Assembly (NCBI RefSeq): GCF_003703475.1
Contig: NZ_RDQM01000014.1
Location: 1 to 59,114, forward strand
DNA from: Allofranklinella schreckenbergeri
GTDB taxonomy: Bacteria; Pseudomonadota; Gammaproteobacteria; Burkholderiales; Burkholderiaceae_C
Direction: 5' to 3'
Length of the DNA stretch: 59,114 bases
Numbering within the stretch: the stretch's first letter is position 1; the number at the start of each line of letters is the position of its first letter. This document shows, in pieces, positions 15,389 through 23,922 of this stretch. The notes under the pieces are model-generated. The model was not told the DNA's origin. It saw only the letters and a list, made by a program, of their open reading frames with translations, and did not search any database. The position numbers and the translations under genes were made by a program.

Positions 15389-15765
15389 CTTTAGAGATTG
15401 AATTCACTTGGTTAGTGGGGCTGCTGATCACGATTTTTGGTGCGGCCGCCGGTGTGGGCAAGCTGCTGCTGGCCCAGCACCAAAAGCACCAGGACGCCAA
15501 GTTTGCCGCGCTGGAGCGCGCGGGCCAGGGCATGCAAGCCAGCCTGCATAAGCGCCTGGACGGCATCGAAATCTCGCAAAAAGAGGAGTCCGTGCGGGTG
15601 CAGAAGCTGGAGCGGGAGTTTCTGGTCTTCAAGGCGGAGCTGCCCATGACGTATTTGCAGCGCACCGACCACATCCGCAGCGAGAGCGTGACGCAGGCCC
15701 GGCTTGATGCCATTGCCGGGCAATTGACCAATGTCCAAATGTTGATAGGAGGCCAAAAGCCATGA
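15385..15765 (+). CDS. Membrane-anchored coiled-coil protein, unknown
   Basis: 126 aa, ATG 15385 overlapping the previous stop. One helix at residues 8-30 (LVGLLITIFGAAAGVGKLLL) followed by a charged coiled coil to residue 100. Similar small anchored proteins lie between lysis and terminase genes in Mu-like phages (gp25/gp26 region). Function unknown. Confidence 0.6.
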   Translation: MTLEIEFTWLVGLLITIFGAAAGVGKLLLAQHQKHQDAKFAALERAGQGMQASLHKRLDGIEISQKEESVRVQKLEREFLVFKAELPMTYLQRTDHIRSESVTQARLDAIAGQLTNVQMLIGGQKP

Positions 15766-16082
15766 CCACCGCCACCCCGCTTGATCTGGCCCGCGCGCGC
15801 CGTGAAGGTTTGCGCTGGCTGATTGTGCTGACCCTCAACAATGCCCGCCCGATTGGCGCGACCGATGCCCTGGTGCTGACCGTGGCCCAGACCCAATACC
15901 CGGATGCCACGCTGCTGGATTTGCGCCGTGAGCTGGAGTACTTGAGCGACCGCGATCTGGTGGCGCTGGAGCGCCGCCCCGATGGCATTTGGCAGGGCAA
16001 GCTCACGCGCCACGGCGTGGACGTGGCCGAGTACACGGTCGATTGCGAGCCGGGCATTGCCCGGCCCGCCAAGTACTGGTGA
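15762..16082 (+). CDS. Mu gp26-region winged-helix-like protein
   Basis: 106 aa. ARREGLRWLIVLTLNNARPI, then LRRELEYLSDRDLVALERRP, has the shape of a winged helix. Proteins like this sit immediately before the small terminase gene in many Mu-like prophages. Coupled to the preceding gene by an ATGA overlap. Role not established. Confidence 0.65.
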   Translation: MTTATPLDLARARREGLRWLIVLTLNNARPIGATDALVLTVAQTQYPDATLLDLRRELEYLSDRDLVALERRPDGIWQGKLTRHGVDVAEYTVDCEPGIARPAKYW

Positions 16083-16091
16083 GGCGCGGCC

Positions 16092-16679
16092 ATGGGACGC
16101 AAGAGCAGCATCAGCCGCCTGCCCGCCGAGATCAAAGCCTACATCGAGGCGATGCTGGCCACGGGCGCGCAGACGCTCGATGAGATGATTGCGGATCTGC
16201 AAGAGCGCTTCCCGGCCGAGGCGAAGGCGGGCGAGCTGCCCAGCCGCACGGCATTGCACCGCTATGGCAGCAAGCTCGACCGCCGCCTGGCGGCGATCAA
16301 GGCGAGCACCGAGGCGGCCATGCTGATCCGCAAGCACGCCGCCGACAAAGAAGATGCCCGCAGCGAAGCGCTGACCAGCCTGGTGCAAACCGAGCTGTTC
16401 GAGGCCATCCTCGCCCTACAGGCCGCAGACGAGCCGGGGCCCGATGGTCAGCAGTTGGAGCCTGCCGAGCGCATCGGCTTGCTCAGCGAGGCGGCCAAGC
16501 ACATTGCCACGCTCACCCGCTCCAGCGTGACGCTCAAGCAGTTTCAGGCCAAGGCCGAGGAGGCCGGGCGCAGGAAGTTGCTGGAAGAGCAAAAAGCCGC
16601 ATTCAAGACCCTGGAGGCCAAGCCGGGGGTGTCCGCTGAGGCGATGGCCGAAATCCGCCGCGTGCTGGGCATTGAGTGA
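16092..16679 (+). CDS. Terminase small subunit (DUF3486, Mu gp27-like)
   Basis: 195 aa. It begins MGRKSSISRLPAEIKAYIEA, the characteristic opening of the DUF3486 family, in which a HTH recognises the packaging site. A long helix follows (residues 75-180). It stands immediately before the large terminase gene. In Mu the equivalent protein starts headful packaging near the left end of the integrated genome. Confidence 0.85.
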   Translation: MGRKSSISRLPAEIKAYIEAMLATGAQTLDEMIADLQERFPAEAKAGELPSRTALHRYGSKLDRRLAAIKASTEAAMLIRKHAADKEDARSEALTSLVQTELFEAILALQAADEPGPDGQQLEPAERIGLLSEAAKHIATLTRSSVTLKQFQAKAEEAGRRKLLEEQKAAFKTLEAKPGVSAEAMAEIRRVLGIE

Positions 16680-16688
16680 GGGGCAAGT

Positions 16689-18131
16689 ATGCGCACGCAA
16701 AAGGGCAAGGCCCGCATCATCCCGGCCAATCCAGAGGGCATCTTCTTGCCGTTTCAGGCGGCCTGGATCAAGGACGGCGCGCGGCTGAAGCTGATGGAGA
16801 AATCCCGCCAGATCGGCCTGTCGTGGTCCACCGCCTACGCCTGTGTGGAGCGCACGGCGGCGCAGGGTGCGCGGCACGACCAATGGGTGAGCAGCCGCGA
16901 CGATTTGCAGGCGCGCCTGTTCGTCGAAGACTGCAAGCTGTGGGCGGGCATCATGCAACTGGCCGCGCGCGATCTGGGCGAGGTGGTGCTTGATGACAAG
17001 GCCCGCATCAGCGCCTACGTGCTGGAGTTTGCCAACGGCCGGCGCATCCACAGCATGAGCTCCAACCCCGATGCCCAGGCGGGAAAGCGCGGCGGGCGCG
17101 TGCTGGATGAGTTTGCCCTGCACCCCGACCCGCGCAAGCTCTGGAGCATTGCCTACCCGGGCATTACCTGGGGCGGCAACATGGAGCTGATCTCCACGCA
17201 CCGCGGCAGCGGCAACTTTTTCAATGAGCTGGTGCGCGAGGTCAAGGAGCGGGGCAACCCGAAGAACATCAGCCTGCACACGGTGACGCTGCAACGCGCG
17301 CTGGAAGATGGCTTTCTCTACAAGCTGCAAGAGCGCCTGCCCGACGATGACGAGTGCCAGGCCATGGACGAGGCGGCGTACTTCGACTTCATCCGCGCGG
17401 GCTGCGCCGATGAGGAGAGCTTCCAGCAGGAGTACATGTGCAACCCGGCCGATGACGATGCCAAGTTTTTGGCCTACGACCTGATTGCATCGTGCGAGTA
17501 CGCCGCAGGCGTGGACTGGCACAGCCTGGGCGATGGCCCCTTGTATTGCGGGGTGGACATTGGCCGAAAGCGCGATTTGACGGTGCTGTGGGTGGTGGAG
17601 CAGCTGGGCGATGTGCTGTACACGCGCCATGTCGAAACCATGGAGCGCATGCGCAAGAGTGAGCAGGAAAAAATCCTCTGGCCCTGGTTCGAAAAATGCC
17701 AGCGCATTTGCATTGACGCCACGGGCCTGGGCATTGGCTGGACGGATGACGCGCAGGACAAATTCGGCGCGCAGCGGGTGGAGGGCGTGACCTTTTCCGC
17801 GGGCGTGAAAGAGGCGCTGGCCTACCCGGTGCGCAATGCCATGGAGGACCGCGCGCTGCGCATTCCGCAAGACGCCAAGATTCGCGCCGATTTGCGCCTG
17901 GTGCGCAAGGTGACGACGGCCGCAGGCAATGTCCGCTTTGTGGCCGAGGCCACCGAGGACGGCCACGCCGACCGGTTCTGGGCCTTGGCGCTGGCATTGC
18001 ACGCGGCCAGTAACCCGGCCGCCCCCATCGACTACATCCCCGTGCCCACGCACGCGCGCGGGTTCGACAACACAACGACCGCCCAGGCCGATGCGCTGGA
18101 CTTTGTATTGCCCGAGCCCGAGGGCTGGTAA
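16689..18131 (+). CDS. Terminase large subunit (Mu gp28-like)
   Basis: 480 aa. ATPase domain with a Walker A-like EKSRQIGLSWSTAY (about residues 37-50) and an acidic VLDEFA box (about 139). Nuclease domain with GVDIGRKRDLT (about 288), CIDATGLGIG (about 341) and GHADRFWALALA (about 420), the acidic residues of the RNase H-like terminase nuclease. It pumps DNA into proheads and cuts the concatenated host-phage DNA. Confidence 0.92.
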   Translation: MRTQKGKARIIPANPEGIFLPFQAAWIKDGARLKLMEKSRQIGLSWSTAYACVERTAAQGARHDQWVSSRDDLQARLFVEDCKLWAGIMQLAARDLGEVVLDDKARISAYVLEFANGRRIHSMSSNPDAQAGKRGGRVLDEFALHPDPRKLWSIAYPGITWGGNMELISTHRGSGNFFNELVREVKERGNPKNISLHTVTLQRALEDGFLYKLQERLPDDDECQAMDEAAYFDFIRAGCADEESFQQEYMCNPADDDAKFLAYDLIASCEYAAGVDWHSLGDGPLYCGVDIGRKRDLTVLWVVEQLGDVLYTRHVETMERMRKSEQEKILWPWFEKCQRICIDATGLGIGWTDDAQDKFGAQRVEGVTFSAGVKEALAYPVRNAMEDRALRIPQDAKIRADLRLVRKVTTAAGNVRFVAEATEDGHADRFWALALALHAASNPAAPIDYIPVPTHARGFDNTTTAQADALDFVLPEPEGW

Positions 18132-18145
18132 GGAGAGAGGCCACC

Positions 18146-19852
18146 ATGGCAGAGAGCAAGATTTTGGGGCCCGATGGCAAGCCCATCGAACGCCACGCCC
18201 TGTACGAGCCGCAGACGGCGCACTACGGCCATTTGCAGCGCGAGCTGCAAACGCACCCCACGCGGGGGCTGACGCCGACCAAGTTGGCGGCCATCCTCGA
18301 CAGAGCTGAAAACGGCGACCTGCTCTCCCAGTTTGACCTGTTCGAGGACATGGAAGAAAAGGACGGCCACATTGCCGCCGAGCTGGGCAAGCGCCGCCGC
18401 GCCGCGCTGGTCGATTGGAGCATCGACCCGCCGGACAACCCCAGCGCCGCAGAGCAAAAGGCCGCTGCCGAGCTGACGGAGCTGGTGGCAGAGATCGCTG
18501 ATTTCGAGGACGTGCTGTTCGATGTGACAGACGCTATTGGAAAGGGATTTGCATGCCTTGAAATCGAGTGGCACAAAGTCGGCCCCTACCATGTGCCGCG
18601 GCACATCACGCACCGGCCGCAAAGTTGGTTTACCCTGCACCGCGGCCAGCGCCAGCAGCTGCGCCTGCGCACGGGCAGCACGGATGCCGATGGCATCGTG
18701 GGCGAGCGGCTGTGGCCGTTTGGCTGGATCACGCACGTGCACAAGGCCAAGAGCGGCTATCTGGAGCGCACGGCCATGTTCCGCGCGCTGGTGTGGCCGT
18801 ATTTGTTCAAGAACTACAGCGTGGGCGATCTGGCTGAATTCCTGGAGATCTACGGCATCCCGGTGCGCATCGGAAAGTACCCGCACGGCGCCAGCGACAA
18901 GGAAAAAACCACGCTGCTGCGCGCGCTGGTTGGCATTGGCCACAATGCGGCGGGCATCATCCCCGAGGGCATGCAGCTGGAGTTCATGGACGCGGCGCGG
19001 GGGGACCCGGAGGCGTTCCGTTTGATGATCGAATGGTGCGAGCGCACGCAGTCCAAAGTGATCCTGGGTGCGACGCTGACCAGCAGCGCCGATGGCAAAT
19101 CCAGCACCAACGCGCTGGGCAATGTGCACAACGAGGTGCGCAAGGATTTGCGCGATTCGGACATCCGGCAATTGGGCAGCACGCTCACGCGTGATCTACT
19201 CTACCCGCTGGCCGCGCTCAATGGCCTGGCCCCGGGCGGCATGCGCCGCGCGCCGGTGTTCTCTTTCAAGACGCGCGAACGCGAAGACCTGACGGCCTAC
19301 GCCGATGCCCTGCCCAAGCTGGTGGCCATCGGCATGCAAATCCCGGTGCAATGGGCACAAGAGGAGCTGGGCATCCCGCAGCCGGAAGAAGGGCAGGCGG
19401 TGTTGCAAGCGCCCGCCACACCCGCCGCAAACGGCCCGGCGCATTTTGCGGCCCACACGCGCTTTTTGCCCGCCGCCGGGGCCGATGTACCAAACAGGCC
19501 GCAAAACCCCGCCCAAGCGTTTTATAAAACGCTTCCTGCCGCCGCCTTGTCGGCCCAGCCTGCTGCATTTGCAGAAAACCCCCAGCCTGACCCATTGCAA
19601 GAGGCCATCGACGAGGCCGCGCAGGATTGGCAGCCCGCCATGCAGCCCATGCTGCAACCGCTGCTCGACGCCCTGGAGCGGGCGCGCACCCAGGGCCAAA
19701 GCGCGCAGGAGTTTCTGGCCGCGTTGCCGCAGCTGTTGCAAGACATGGATGCCAGCGCTTTGCAGCGCACGCTGGACGCGCTGACCTTTGCCGCCCGCGC
19801 CGCAGGCGTGGCCGGGCTGCGCGGCGATGCCGCCGATGAGGGGCGGGCATGA
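18146..19852 (+). CDS. Portal protein (DUF935, Mu gp29-like)
   Basis: 568 aa. Recognisable DUF935 blocks: SQFDLFEDMEEKDGHIAAEL near residue 55, the KRRRAALVDWSIDPP region, and LEIYGIPVRIGKYP near residue 233. The C-terminal 120 residues are alanine/proline/glutamine-rich. Dodecameric channel at the head vertex. Overlaps the MuF gene by 4 bp. A perfect 20-bp palindrome (19515-19534) lies in its coding sequence. Confidence 0.92.
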   Translation: MAESKILGPDGKPIERHALYEPQTAHYGHLQRELQTHPTRGLTPTKLAAILDRAENGDLLSQFDLFEDMEEKDGHIAAELGKRRRAALVDWSIDPPDNPSAAEQKAAAELTELVAEIADFEDVLFDVTDAIGKGFACLEIEWHKVGPYHVPRHITHRPQSWFTLHRGQRQQLRLRTGSTDADGIVGERLWPFGWITHVHKAKSGYLERTAMFRALVWPYLFKNYSVGDLAEFLEIYGIPVRIGKYPHGASDKEKTTLLRALVGIGHNAAGIIPEGMQLEFMDAARGDPEAFRLMIEWCERTQSKVILGATLTSSADGKSSTNALGNVHNEVRKDLRDSDIRQLGSTLTRDLLYPLAALNGLAPGGMRRAPVFSFKTREREDLTAYADALPKLVAIGMQIPVQWAQEELGIPQPEEGQAVLQAPATPAANGPAHFAAHTRFLPAAGADVPNRPQNPAQAFYKTLPAAALSAQPAAFAENPQPDPLQEAIDEAAQDWQPAMQPMLQPLLDALERARTQGQSAQEFLAALPQLLQDMDASALQRTLDALTFAARAAGVAGLRGDAADEGRA

Positions 19853-21186
19853 GCGATACCCCCGATGCCCTGACAGCGGCCGAGTTTGCCCAGCTCTGGC
19901 GTCTGCTGCCGCAAGATGCCGTCGCATACATGCAAGCGCGCAGCAAGCTGCTGACCAGCTACAACTGGCTTGACGTGTATGCAGACGAGCACCTGCGCAA
20001 TTTCACGGTCAGCCGCCTTGCCTGCCTGGATACGCTGCAAGCCGTTTACGAGGCCGTGCAGCGCGCCACTGAGGGCGATTTGAGCCGACGCGACTTCATT
20101 CGCGACGTCGAGCGGACATTGCGTGACAAGGGCTGGTGGGGCCTCAACGCTGTGGTGGACCCGGCCACGGGCGAGACCGTGCAAACCCATTTCAATCCGA
20201 GCCGCCTGCAGCTGATCTACGACACCAACACCCGCGCTGCCCACGCAGCCGGGCAATGGCAGCGCATCCAGCGTAACAAGCACCTTTACCCCTATTTGCG
20301 CTACGTGACGGTGGGCGATGAGCACGTGCGCCCCGAGCATGCGCGCTGGCACAACCTGACGCTGCCGGTCGACCACCCGCTATGGCAGCAGATTTACCCG
20401 CCCAACGGCTGGCGCTGCCGCTGCCGCGTGGTCGCCATGCGCCAGGAGGAGGTCGATGCAGGCGCCAGCCCCACCGGAGCGCCCCTGCGCACCGAGCCGC
20501 CCCAGGAGCAGCCCAGGGAATGGATCAACCGACGCACCGGCGAAGTGCGCCAGATCGTGCCGGGCGTCTCGCCAGGCTTTGACTACAACGTGGGCGAGGC
20601 CAGCGCCCAATGGCAAAGCATGGCGCGGCAACTGGCGCAAAAAGCCGCCAGCGCCCCGGCCGAGCTGGGCGCGGCCCTTGGTCAGGCCATCAACCAAAGC
20701 CCCGAAGGCGCTGAACTGGTGGACAAGGCCTGGGCCGCCTGGATCACGGATCTGATGGCCGACCCCATCGCCCGCAAGCGCATGGCGCTGCTGGGATTCG
20801 TGCGCCCGCAAGATGTCGCCGCGCTCAAAAACAAGGGCATCGACGTGCCCAACGCCGCTATCCGGGTCGAAGACAGCCGCGTCATTGGCAAGAAGGCCAA
20901 ACGCCACGAGGGCAAGGGCGACGCCCTGAGCGAGGGCGATTGGCGCGCCCTCAGCGCCAATCTGCGCAGACCCAAGGCCGTGCTGCTGGACAAACACAAT
21001 CAAACCCTGCTGTACGTGCTGGCCCCGCAAGGGGCCCAGGCCCAGCGTGTGGTCGTAGCGCCTGCTTATACAGTCAAGGGGGAAGAATCGGCCAGTCTGC
21101 GCACGGCCTATTGGGCGAGCCTGGCAGACATACGCGGCAACGTCGCCGGTGGCCAGTTGGAGCTGCTCGACGGCAGCCTGGATTGA
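19849..21186 (+). CDS. MuF head morphogenesis protein with C-terminal nuclease-like domain
   Basis: 445 aa. Residues about 110-215 are the MuF/SPP1 gp7 domain, ending VDHPLWQQIYPPNGWRCRCR with the conserved GW-C-C. After a linker, residues about 325-440 (beginning VIGKKAKRHEGKG and including RRPKAVLLDKHNQTLLYVL and SLRTAYWASLADIRG) resemble the BECR-fold nuclease domains often fused to phage MuF proteins. The first part acts in head assembly; the second may be a toxin injected with DNA. The toxin assignment is by pattern only. Confidence 0.82.
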   Translation: MSDTPDALTAAEFAQLWRLLPQDAVAYMQARSKLLTSYNWLDVYADEHLRNFTVSRLACLDTLQAVYEAVQRATEGDLSRRDFIRDVERTLRDKGWWGLNAVVDPATGETVQTHFNPSRLQLIYDTNTRAAHAAGQWQRIQRNKHLYPYLRYVTVGDEHVRPEHARWHNLTLPVDHPLWQQIYPPNGWRCRCRVVAMRQEEVDAGASPTGAPLRTEPPQEQPREWINRRTGEVRQIVPGVSPGFDYNVGEASAQWQSMARQLAQKAASAPAELGAALGQAINQSPEGAELVDKAWAAWITDLMADPIARKRMALLGFVRPQDVAALKNKGIDVPNAAIRVEDSRVIGKKAKRHEGKGDALSEGDWRALSANLRRPKAVLLDKHNQTLLYVLAPQGAQAQRVVVAPAYTVKGEESASLRTAYWASLADIRGNVAGGQLELLDGSLD

Positions 21187-21345
21187 GAAAGCGGGGCCAC
21201 GCATGGAGGGCCTACTGTCCCCTCATCCGGCGCTGCCGGGCCTTGGCCCGGAGCCCCGTGCTCGGCGCGCAGGATTATTTTCCGGCGTCATGCGCGGCAA
21301 AAAACTTACCCCCAATCTACCACAAGCGGTTTAAAGGAGACTGCC

Positions 21346-21831
21346 ATGCCCATCACCATCAAGCTCGAAGACAGCGCGCTGCGCCCCTATCTGCAACAGC
21401 TGCACGAGCGCATGAGCGACCTCAGCCCGGTCATGGACAGCATCGGCCACGCGCTGGAGCAAAACATGCGCGCGCGCTACGAAACCCGCAGGGACCCGGA
21501 CGGCAACAAATGGGGCGATTGGGAGCAGTCCACCAAGAAAAGCTACCCCTGGCGCGGCAGCAAGGCCGCCAAAGGCAAAGACGGCCCCGGCCGCGGCCTG
21601 ATGCTGGAGCGCTACGGCAGCATGTTCGATGGCATCTCCGTCAGCCATGACAAAAACAGCGTCAGCATCGGCTTCGATCAGTTCTACGCGGCCTACCATG
21701 AATGGGGCACCAAACGCATGAAGCGCCGCGGCCTGCTCACTTCCAACCCCAACACCGGGCGCCTGGGCGAGAAGGATGCGCAAACCATCGTAGAAATCGT
21801 GCAGCAGTACTTGCACAAAGACCTCAGGTGA
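21346..21831 (+). CDS. Virion morphogenesis protein (Mu gpG-like)
   Basis: 161 aa; AAAGGAG upstream of ATG 21346. Features of the phage virion morphogenesis family: MPITIKLEDSALRPYLQQLH at the start, RYETRRDPDGNKWGDWEQST in the middle and YAAYHEWGTKRM near residue 120. In Mu, gpG is needed for tail or head-tail joining. It closes the operon started at the lysis genes. Confidence 0.88.
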   Translation: MPITIKLEDSALRPYLQQLHERMSDLSPVMDSIGHALEQNMRARYETRRDPDGNKWGDWEQSTKKSYPWRGSKAAKGKDGPGRGLMLERYGSMFDGISVSHDKNSVSIGFDQFYAAYHEWGTKRMKRRGLLTSNPNTGRLGEKDAQTIVEIVQQYLHKDLR

Positions 21832-22053
21832 AGCCGGTGCAAAAATTCATTCCCGCCAAACGGCGCGCACGGCACGTTTTGCCCCAAGCCTTCGTACCAG
21901 CCCCGCCACGAACGCCCCGCACAGAGGCCATAAACCGCTTTATGAAACGCTTTGCCCGACCACCCCGGGCGCACGCAGCAGCCTTGGACATTGAAAGTCT
22001 TTTTCACCTGACGTAACATCAAGGCCGTTTTTGCACCCACTCAAGGAGAAACC
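21832..22053. other. Non-coding stretch at the G/I junction, centre of the prophage
   Basis: No convincing gene. The stretch is close to the midpoint of the prophage (about 21,120) and just after gene G, which is where Mu carries its strong gyrase site. It contains AAACCGCTTTATGAAACGCTTT (given in two halves: AAACCGCTTTA at 21932 onward and TGAAACGCTTT), related to the palindrome in the portal gene, and an AT-richer part at 21985-22045. Confidence 0.4.
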
Positions 22054-22254
22054 ATGACAGCGCTGCTCAAAGTGCTCGCGCGCGCCGGGGCCTCGGTGGG
22101 CAACCCCTTTAGCCCGGCGCGTCACTACATCCGCCCCCGTCCAGGCGACGCCGCCCGCGACGCCGCACGCATCGCAGCCGATATGCGCGCCGTGGATCTG
22201 GATCTGCGCCGTACCTTGGGACGTCATTTGCGAGTAACCGCGAAAAAACACTGA
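22054..22254 (+). CDS. Small basic protein, unknown
   Basis: 66 aa, AAGGAG 8 nt before ATG 22054. Arginine-rich (HYIRPRPGDAARDAARIAAD). It overlaps the next ATG by one base, so the two look co-translated. Not recognised. Cargo between genes G and I. Confidence 0.5.
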   Translation: MTALLKVLARAGASVGNPFSPARHYIRPRPGDAARDAARIAADMRAVDLDLRRTLGRHLRVTAKKH

Positions 22255-22634
22255 TGTCCAATCGCCAAACCCATGCCCGCGCCCGCTCTTCCAGAGGCGA
22301 TGAGCTGGCCCTTTCGGAGACTACGACCGACGCCCCTTTGTTGCCCATAGAGCAACTGGCGCGCCTCAAGGAAATTGCCCCGGAAAAGGTGCAATGGCTG
22401 TTTGACAAAACCAGTGAAGAAATCGTCTTTCGTCACGCCGAGACGCGACGCGTCAACACCATGACCTTCATCGACCGCATTGCTGGCCTTGTTTTCGCGT
22501 TGCTGATTGCCTGCGCAGGCATAGGCGGCGCCATCTATCTGGCCATGTACGACAAAACCGTTGTGGCCTCCATCATCGGGGGCACAACTCTGGTGGGGCT
22601 TGTAACGGCCTTCATCGCTGCGCGCAAAAGCTAA
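22254..22634 (+). CDS. DUF2335 family membrane protein
   Basis: 126 aa. LARLKEIAPEKVQWLFDKTS, then EEIVFRHAETRRVNTMTFID, then two membrane helices (residues about 85-104 and 108-124), which is the DUF2335 layout. Such genes are scattered in phages and mobile DNA; no mechanism is established. It sits just before a terminator and is probably a moron. Confidence 0.75.
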   Translation: MSNRQTHARARSSRGDELALSETTTDAPLLPIEQLARLKEIAPEKVQWLFDKTSEEIVFRHAETRRVNTMTFIDRIAGLVFALLIACAGIGGAIYLAMYDKTVVASIIGGTTLVGLVTAFIAARKS

Positions 22635-22656
22635 GGCAACGCTCAACAAACACCCG

Positions 22657-22681
22657 GCCCGCCGCTCTGGCGGGCTTTTTT
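22657..22681 (+). terminator. Intrinsic terminator before the I operon
   Basis: GCCCGCC (22657-22663) pairs with GGCGGGC (22669-22675), followed by six Ts. It separates the packaging/lysis operon from the late element at 22696. Confidence 0.85.
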
Positions 22682-22695
22682 GCGCACTCCAGTTT

Positions 22696-22713
22696 TGACA
22701 CCTGTCAAAAGAC
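22696..22713 (+). promoter_or_regulatory. Late-operon element, copy 2 (head operon)
   Basis: Identical 18-nt copy TGACACCTGTCAAAAGAC, here preceded by TT. It lies 15 bp after a terminator and 30 bp before the protease gene. The position equals the late promoter PI of Mu, upstream of gene I. Confidence 0.7.
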
Positions 22714-22743
22714 TTGCGCCGCCTCGCTGCCGATCATGGCGGC

Positions 22744-23907
22744 ATGTCCAGCACAGCACCCGCCCAAACCGCTATTGCCATCGCCGCCTGCGCCTTCGAT
22801 GCCGCGGCGGCCATCCATGCCCAGAGCGCCCAGAGCGCCCAAGGGGCTGCAAACGGGCAGCCGCCGCGCGTGCTGCTGCAACTGACGCCCGCGCGGGATT
22901 TCCGGCCCAGCGACGGCCGCCCCATGGACGTGCCCGCCTGGCGCATCAACGCCGCCATTGCCCAGCGCGTCATCGCCGCCTTCAGCGCTGCGCAGCCGCC
23001 CGTCATCGACTACGAGCACCAAACCCTGCGCAGCGAGGCCAACGGCCAGCCTGCCCCAGCTGCGGGCTGGATACACGGCCTGCGCTGGATTGAGGGCCGG
23101 GGTCTTTTTGCCGAGGCCGAACTCACCGCCCGCGCCCGCGAGCTGATTGCAGGCGGCGAATACCGCTACTTCTCGCCTGTGCTGGAGTACGCCAGCAAAA
23201 CCGGCGAGGTGCGCCGCATCCTGATGGGCGCGCTGACCAACAACCCCGCCATCCACGGCATGCAGGCCATCGACCTGATGGCCGCGGCCACCAGCAAATG
23301 GATGGCTGCCCCCCACACCACCACCCTTGACGAGGAGAGTACGACCATGACCCTGCTGCAAAAACTGCTGGCGGCCCTGGGCCTGCCCGAATCCACCAGC
23401 GAAGACGCGGCCCTGGCCGCCTGCGCCGCCCAACGCGCCCAGGCCGAAGCCGCGCGCGCAGCGCTCAGCCTGGGCATTGACGCCAGCGCCGAGAGCATCA
23501 CCGCCGCCTGCACCAGCCTGAGCGCCCAGGCCACTGCGGCGGCCCAACCCGACCCCGCGAAGTTCGTTCCCATTGCCGCTGTGCAGGAGCTGCAAGCCAG
23601 CGTGGCCGCCCTCACGGCCCGCCAGCGCGAGCGCGAGGTGGACGACCTCGTCGCCCCCGCCCTGGCCGATGGCCGCCTGCTGCCCGCACAAGAGGCCTGG
23701 GCGCGCGATCTGGGCAAAACCAATCTCGCCGCCCTGAGCAGCTATTTGCAAACCGCCCAGCCCATTGCCGCCTTGAGCGGCACGCAAACCAAGGGCCAGC
23801 CACCCGCCGGCACCGCGCCAGGTACGGGCGGTCTGAGCAGCGATGAGCTGGCCGTGGCCGCCGCCTGCGGCCTCACCCCGGAAGTTTTTGCCAGCGGCAA
23901 ACAGTAA
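22744..23907 (+). CDS. Head maturation protease with C-terminal scaffold (Mu gpI-like)
   Basis: 387 aa, ATG 22744. The N-terminal half is the phage I protein domain: PPRVLLQLTPARDFRPSDGR, the VIDYEHQTL motif and the GWIHGLRWIEGRGLFAEAEL and YFSPVLEYA blocks of the Mu-type serine protease. The C-terminal half (residues 202-387) is a helical scaffold. It builds and then digests the inner scaffold of the prohead. An internal start makes the scaffold alone. Confidence 0.88.
   Translation: MSSTAPAQTAIAIAACAFDAAAAIHAQSAQSAQGAANGQPPRVLLQLTPARDFRPSDGRPMDVPAWRINAAIAQRVIAAFSAAQPPVIDYEHQTLRSEANGQPAPAAGWIHGLRWIEGRGLFAEAELTARARELIAGGEYRYFSPVLEYASKTGEVRRILMGALTNNPAIHGMQAIDLMAAATSKWMAAPHTTTLDEESTTMTLLQKLLAALGLPESTSEDAALAACAAQRAQAEAARAALSLGIDASAESITAACTSLSAQATAAAQPDPAKFVPIAAVQELQASVAALTARQREREVDDLVAPALADGRLLPAQEAWARDLGKTNLAALSSYLQTAQPIAALSGTQTKGQPPAGTAPGTGGLSSDELAVAAACGLTPEVFASGKQ
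23347..23907 (+). CDS. Scaffold protein Z from in-frame internal start
   Basis: In-frame ATG at codon 202 of the protease gene, preceded by GAGGAGAG at a good distance. The product, MTLLQKLLAALGLPESTSED onward, is 186 aa of helical scaffold with no protease domain. Mu makes Z from within I in the same way. Confidence 0.7.
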   Translation: MTLLQKLLAALGLPESTSEDAALAACAAQRAQAEAARAALSLGIDASAESITAACTSLSAQATAAAQPDPAKFVPIAAVQELQASVAALTARQREREVDDLVAPALADGRLLPAQEAWARDLGKTNLAALSSYLQTAQPIAALSGTQTKGQPPAGTAPGTGGLSSDELAVAAACGLTPEVFASGKQ

Positions 23908-23922
23908 GCAAGGAGGACACCC

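Noticed and set aside
21693-22040. A 115-codon minus-strand ORF across the end of gene G
   Set aside because: Mostly antisense to gene G, no RBS and no family; the rest covers the non-coding gap.
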